Below are positions 5,479 through 8,848 of a DNA stretch of 8,848 nucleotides, piece by piece. Origin of the DNA: Treponema sp. (GTDB lineage: Bacteria > Spirochaetota > Spirochaetia > Treponematales > Breznakiellaceae); NCBI GenBank assembly GCA_031257595.1, contig JAIROH010000224.1, positions 1-8,848 of the forward strand. Direction: 5' to 3'. Both the position numbers and the translations under genes were made by a program. Under the pieces are notes generated by a model. That model was not told where the DNA came from. It saw only the letters and a list, made by a program, of their open reading frames with translations, and did not search any database. Numbering within the stretch: position 1 is the stretch's first letter; each line of letters starts with the position of its first letter.

Positions 5479-6879
5479 TTACCGTTTCAGCGTAAGCAGT
5501 TCCTGGAGGAGCTGATCCGCCGTCTGTATGGTTCTGGAGTTCGCCTGGAAACCCCTTTGGGTTACAATCATATCAACAAACTGATCGGCCAGATCCACGT
5601 TGGACATTTCCAGGGTACCCGACACGATCTTTCCCTTGCCGGCTACCCGGGCGGGTCCGATGTTGGCTATACCGGAATTGTTCGACACTACATAGGTGTT
5701 TTCCCCGGCTTTTTCAAGGCCCCCCTGGTTGGCAAAGCTTGCCAGAGCCAGCTGGCCCAGGGTACGGTTTGTTCCGTTGGAAAAAACCCCGGTAATAATG
5801 CCGTTCTGGTCTATTTTGAAATTTTCAAGATAACCCAGGGCGTAACCGTCCTGTTCGACCGCCTTTGTCGAACTTTCACTGGCATACTGGGTAATGTTCC
5901 GGGTATAACCGCCTACCTCGCCCAGGTCAAGGGTGAATTCCTGCCGGACCGGAGCGCCGTCGTCTCCGGGGGTAGAACCTAGAACGTCGTAGGCCACGTT
6001 CATGATCACCGCGCCTTCGCCGCCGGAGATGTTTCCCGCCCCGTCCGTCGCGGAAAGGAGCAGGCCGTTGTTGTCAAATGTAACGTTAAACATGTTGGGG
6101 CCGCCCGTCGCCGGCGCTTCGTCGCCCAGGCCTATCGCGGCGTTGGCCGGCGGATCGCTCTGCGGATCCACGGCAACAACGGCGTTCCAGCTGTTGTTAA
6201 CCCCCGGCACGCGGGTAAATTCAACCTGCAGTATGTGGCTTTGGCCGAAGCTGTCGAAAATGTTTATTGATGTCCGCCAGGTTCCCGCCCGTACCTGAAA
6301 CTCGTTGGGGTCTTCCGGTATTTCCGGGATACGCTTGTCGATGTTACAGGCAAAGTTAACGTTGGTCGTGGCCCTGGCGGGATCTTTGGCCCCCACGGGA
6401 ATAACAAGATCTTCCACGTCACGGGAAACGTCGAGAAGCTGTACGCCGTCTATGTCCTGGGCCATCCAGCCCTGTACCCTCATGCCGTTCGCCGGATTCA
6501 CGAGGGTTCCCTGGTTGTCAAGGTCAAAGGCCCCGGCCCGGGTATAGTAGCTGCTTCCGCCCGATTTGAGAACAAAAAACCCCGTACCGCTGATCGCCAG
6601 GTCGGTCTGTTTACCCGTCGTTTGCAGCGAACCCTGAAGGTGAATCGTGTCAATCGACGCGATGCTCATGCCAAGACCGACTTCTTTGGGGTTTATGCCG
6701 CCAAGGTCCTCGGTAGGCCGGGCGGCGCCGGCAAGCTGCTGGTAAAGCATGTCGTGAAAGTTAACCCGGCCTTTCTTGAAACCGGTGGTATTGACATTGG
6801 AAATGTTATTTCCGATTACGTCCATCCTGGTCTGATGATTCTGAAGTCCCGAAACGCCTGAATATAATGATCGCATCAT
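5479..6879 (-). CDS. flgE: FlgE, flagellar hook protein with the spirochete cross-link residues
   Basis: FlgE builds the hook, the flexible joint between basal body and filament; in spirochetes the flagella are periplasmic. The 466-residue protein has the FlgBB rod N-terminus (LYSGVSGLQNHQTRMDVIGN, residues 5-24), followed by NNISNVNTTGFK (24-35). The FlgE/F/G middle motif LQTTGKQTDLAISGTGFFVL spans 85-104, and the C-terminal coiled region SNVDLADQFVDMIVTQRGFQ spans 426-445. Lys165, Cys178 and Asn179 (GAKDPAR ... NFACNID) match in number the residues that form and assist the lysinoalanine cross-link between hook subunits in T. denticola. ATG ATG begins at 6879, with TAGGAG overlapping the flgD stop. 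No signal peptide, as expected for type III export. Confidence 0.98.
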   Translation of the reverse strand: MMRSLYSGVSGLQNHQTRMDVIGNNISNVNTTGFKKGRVNFHDMLYQQLAGAARPTEDLGGINPKEVGLGMSIASIDTIHLQGSLQTTGKQTDLAISGTGFFVLKSGGSSYYTRAGAFDLDNQGTLVNPANGMRVQGWMAQDIDGVQLLDVSRDVEDLVIPVGAKDPARATTNVNFACNIDKRIPEIPEDPNEFQVRAGTWRTSINIFDSFGQSHILQVEFTRVPGVNNSWNAVVAVDPQSDPPANAAIGLGDEAPATGGPNMFNVTFDNNGLLLSATDGAGNISGGEGAVIMNVAYDVLGSTPGDDGAPVRQEFTLDLGEVGGYTRNITQYASESSTKAVEQDGYALGYLENFKIDQNGIITGVFSNGTNRTLGQLALASFANQGGLEKAGENTYVVSNNSGIANIGPARVAGKGKIVSGTLEMSNVDLADQFVDMIVTQRGFQANSRTIQTADQLLQELLTLKR

Positions 6880-6891
6880 GATTGTACTCTC

Positions 6892-7386
6892 CTACTCAAA
6901 AACCGCACTGACCTGATCCCAGTCATAATACGTCCCGTTGACCATAACCTGGGGATTGGCTCCCCTGGTTACCGCCCGGACCACGCCCTGAACGACGGCT
7001 TCGCCGTCTACAAGCTGAACCTGTTTACCCAGCGCGGCGGCGGCTTCCGTTCCGGAAATAACATCCGCTATCCGGCCAAAGTCCCGGCTGAGCCTGCTGA
7101 AACCTTCGGACATGGCGGTCATCTGTTCCAGGCTCGAAAACTGGGCCATTTGGGCGATAAATTCCTTGTCTTCCATAGGAGCCATGGGATCCTGATAGGC
7201 AAGCTGTTTCATTAAAAGCTGCAAAAAATCGTCTTTACCGAGAACCTGTTTGGGCGCCCGGCCCTCCGCTTTCTGAAAAGTTTCGACGTTTAACTCGTCT
7301 ACTTCCCGTTTCCTGAGATCCAGTTCCTCGGCGTTCATAAGGTATTCCCGCCTGCTCTGGATCGTGGTTACCGCTTCTATATCCAT
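6892..7386 (-). CDS. flgD: FlgD, hook-cap / hook assembly scaffold
   Basis: FlgD forms the cap under which FlgE subunits polymerise. The 164-residue product shows the family signature LGKDDFLQLLMKQLAYQDP (49-67), then PMEDKEFIAQMAQFSSLEQM (70-89). A short C-terminal beta region (about 117-162) has the Tudor-like G-x-V-x-x-V pattern. It lacks the extra FnIII-like insert of enterobacterial FlgD (about 230 residues), which is normal for spirochetes. Start ATG at 7386; the AGGAG site overlaps the fliK TAG stop, nine bases away, so translation is coupled. Confidence 0.95.
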   Translation of the reverse strand: MDIEAVTTIQSRREYLMNAEELDLRKREVDELNVETFQKAEGRAPKQVLGKDDFLQLLMKQLAYQDPMAPMEDKEFIAQMAQFSSLEQMTAMSEGFSRLSRDFGRIADVISGTEAAAALGKQVQLVDGEAVVQGVVRAVTRGANPQVMVNGTYYDWDQVSAVFE

Positions 7387-7395
7387 GTTTATCTC

Positions 7396-8676
7396 CTATA
7401 CAAGTAAATCTACCGTCGAAAATCCGCCGCCCGAAATGCCGGAAAACGCCCCCGGTTCCGAAACGGAATCGTAGCTTGACGCGGCAAAGCGCCCGGAAAA
7501 AAACGGGCCGGTTTCATCCCCTTTCCCCCTGCCGCCGTTTCCCGAAAGATCCAGGGACGCGTCGGCAAAACCGGAATCCCTGAAAGCCTGTTCCAGGGTA
7601 TGAACTTCCTTTTCAAAGGCCCTCAAGGCTTCTTCGTTTTCCACAAAGATATGCCCCGATATCTTGTTTTCGGCCATTTCAAGGTGTATCTTAACTTTCC
7701 CCAGGGTTTCAGGCTTGAGTGAAAGCCGTATGGTTCCCGCGCCTCCGTCCTTGAGGACTATGGCCGCCTGTTTTACGATATCCGGAGAAAGGTCTCCGGC
7801 AAGCTGTTCCGCCAAAAGGTCCGCGAAACCGCCGGGTCCGGTTTCCGCGCCGCGGCCCTCCCCGGCAAAGGCCTTTTCCCCGGCCAGGGACCTTTCCCCG
7901 GCGGGCCGCGGTTCGACGGTCAATTCCCGTTCCATACCATGGGACGGTTCCTGAACACGAAGATCCGGGGGAGTTTCCCGCGAAACAGGGGTTCTCTGAT
8001 CCTCAACCGTGATCCGGTCTTTCCGCCTGTTCCGGTTTCCGCCAGGCCCTTCGGATTTTGCCCCTTCCCGCCGGGTTTCTTCGGCCTGTTCCGGTTTTTT
8101 CCCGGAAAAAACCGGAGAAAACTGCGTTTTTTCCGGGGAAAGGCCGGTTTTTTCCTGTTTTTTGCCTTCAGCGCCGAAAACGGCCTCTTTTCCCGCGGCT
8201 TTTCCGGGCCTGTTTTCCGGCGCGGAACCGGCTACGGCATCCACGGCGCCTGCGGCGTCCGCCGTATTCGCGGCAGCCACCGTTCCCGCGTCAGCCGTCA
8301 CGGCCATGGTTTCGACCGGGGAAAGCTCTTCATGATCAGCCTTTTTTTGGGCTTTTTCCGGCCGCGGCGGTTTCCGGGAAGAAACAAGTTCTTCGGCATC
8401 CCGTTTCTTTTCCGTTTCCCGGATACGGAAACCCGCTAAAACAGGTTTTGTCTTTTTATCTTCTTTTGAAACGACAGGCGTCAGGGAAAGAGCGGAATGT
8501 TCCGTCTCCCGGGGCTGTACGGTCTGGTTTTTCCGGAGCAAGCCCGCGAGCAGCCTGCCGAAGGCGCCGATTGACCCCGTGTCTTTGGATCGGCCTTTTT
8601 TGACGGATCCGGCGCTTTCCGGATGGATACGTTCCTGCGCGGACGTATCGGAAATTTGGGGGGATATATCTAACAT
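7396..8676 (-). CDS. fliK: FliK/Tap1-like hook-length control protein
   Basis: FliK measures hook length and switches the flagellar type III exporter from hook to filament substrates. The predicted 426-residue product has a long, low-complexity middle (about 60-300) rich in Lys, Glu, Ala and Pro, with imperfect repeats such as PAGERSLAGEKAFAGEGRG. The conserved Flg_hook C-terminal domain follows at about 300-378: LSLKPETLGKVKIHLEM, HIFVENEEALRAFE, LEQAFRDSGF. A disordered Gly/Ser tail ends the protein. The start is uncertain: AAGGAGG lies 4 bases before GTG at 8682 and 10 before ATG at 8676. The frame stays open to the window edge through a repeat-rich leader that does not look like FliK. First gene of the tight cluster, as tap1 is in Treponema. 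Confidence 0.9.
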   Translation of the reverse strand: MLDISPQISDTSAQERIHPESAGSVKKGRSKDTGSIGAFGRLLAGLLRKNQTVQPRETEHSALSLTPVVSKEDKKTKPVLAGFRIRETEKKRDAEELVSSRKPPRPEKAQKKADHEELSPVETMAVTADAGTVAAANTADAAGAVDAVAGSAPENRPGKAAGKEAVFGAEGKKQEKTGLSPEKTQFSPVFSGKKPEQAEETRREGAKSEGPGGNRNRRKDRITVEDQRTPVSRETPPDLRVQEPSHGMERELTVEPRPAGERSLAGEKAFAGEGRGAETGPGGFADLLAEQLAGDLSPDIVKQAAIVLKDGGAGTIRLSLKPETLGKVKIHLEMAENKISGHIFVENEEALRAFEKEVHTLEQAFRDSGFADASLDLSGNGGRGKGDETGPFFSGRFAASSYDSVSEPGAFSGISGGGFSTVDLLV

Positions 8677-8700
8677 CTCCACCCGGCCTCCTTGATTTGT

Positions 8701-8716
8701 GGCTTTCCGAAAGGCC
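8701..8716. repeat. Small hairpin just before the fliK ribosome binding site
   Basis: On the minus strand GGCC-TTTC and GAAA-GCC form a short stem with one bulged base. It ends about ten bases before the AAGGAGG of fliK, so it could affect access of the ribosome. Short and imperfect, so only weakly supported. Confidence 0.3.
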
Positions 8717-8732
8717 GGATAAAACCCTACTA

Positions 8733-8804
8733 GCAGTTTGTCGCACTTGTGCGTAAAACCGTATAAAAATTCACGAAAGTGAATTTTTATACCATGCAAA
8801 CTGC
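8733..8804. promoter_or_regulatory. Three-way-junction-like structure in the fliK leader
   Basis: An outer stem, GCAGTTTG (8733-8740) with CAAACTGC (8797-8804), encloses two separate hairpins. One is CGCAC-TT-GTGCG (8742-8753). The other has perfect 14-bp arms (8761-8774 with 8779-8792) around a four-base loop, GAAA on the plus strand. The region lies 57-128 bases upstream of the fliK ATG. It could be a structured mRNA leader or an operator; no known riboswitch family is recognised. Confidence 0.55.
8786..8794 (-). promoter_or_regulatory. Possible extended -10 promoter for fliK
   Basis: On the minus strand TGG-TATAAA forms an extended -10 match, partly inside the 14-bp inverted repeat at 8761-8792. 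No good -35 box lies 16-18 bases upstream. If used, transcription would start inside the inverted repeat, which would then act as an operator. Weak evidence. Confidence 0.25.
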
Positions 8805-8830
8805 CAAAGGAACCCGTAAATCGGGATATT

Positions 8831-8848
8831 TTTGCATAAGTATGCAAA
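8831..8848. promoter_or_regulatory. 18-bp inverted repeat TTTGCATA-AG-TATGCAAA at the window edge
   Basis: Eight-base perfect arms flank two central bases. The half-site ATGCAAA recurs at 8794-8800 next to the candidate fliK -10. The symmetry and repetition suit a dimeric DNA-binding protein, but no regulator can be named and the upstream context is cut off. Confidence 0.4.

Noticed and set aside
8091..8115. Hairpin CCGGTTTTTT/AAAAAACCGG inside fliK
   Set aside because: It lies within low-complexity coding sequence (codons for Pro-Val-Phe and Lys-Lys-Pro) and similar TTTTCCGG words recur there through codon bias; termination inside the gene is unlikely.
8677..8847. N-terminal extension of fliK to a TTG at the window edge
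   Set aside because: The extension is encoded by a stack of inverted repeats and a good AAGGAGG lies just before the ATG/GTG at 8676/8682.

Overview
This window is a block of spirochete motility genes. The gene order fliK (tap1), flgD, flgE, flbD, motA, motB, fliL, fliM on the minus strand matches the fla operon of Treponema and Borrelia. The short FlgD, the FlbD between flgE and motA, and a FlgE carrying Lys165, Cys178 and Asn179 at the Treponema denticola hook cross-link positions all point to a treponeme. The moderately high GC content suggests a GC-richer lineage such as the termite-gut treponemes, but that is inference.

Layout from left to right. Positions 1-1387 (plus strand) hold the C-terminal part of a long protein built of SbsA-type (Big_5) Ig-like repeats; its start lies outside the window. 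Positions 1388-1538 lie between convergent genes and hold three consecutive hairpins, one of them a textbook intrinsic terminator for fliM. The motility genes then run leftwards on the minus strand: fliK 8676-7396, flgD 7386-6892, flgE 6879-5479, flbD 5420-5223, motA 5216-4434, motB 4418-3693, fliL 3157-2606, fliM 2567-1539. Most junctions are tight, with ribosome binding sites overlapping the preceding stop codon.

The products are parts of one machine. FliK sets hook length, FlgD caps and scaffolds hook assembly, and FlgE is the hook filament, expected to be covalently cross-linked in spirochetes. MotA and MotB form the proton- or ion-driven stator, FlbD is a small stator- or flagellum-associated protein, FliL supports the stator, and FliM is the C-ring switch subunit that binds CheY-P.

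Two features depart from the usual treponemal operon. First, motB and fliL are separated by 535 bp that code for nothing recognisable. This gap holds a 108-bp nested palindrome with perfect 11-bp terminal inverted repeats, two GTTTTG/CAAAAC palindromes, a run of helically phased A-tracts and a strong sigma-70-type promoter facing fliL. fliL-fliM therefore looks like a separate transcription unit. Second, the operon stops at fliM: a terminator and a convergent unrelated gene occupy the place where fliY/fliN normally follows. The leader of fliK (8677-8848) is also rich in inverted repeats. I found no undescribed protein system; the unexplained signals are in the noncoding DNA.
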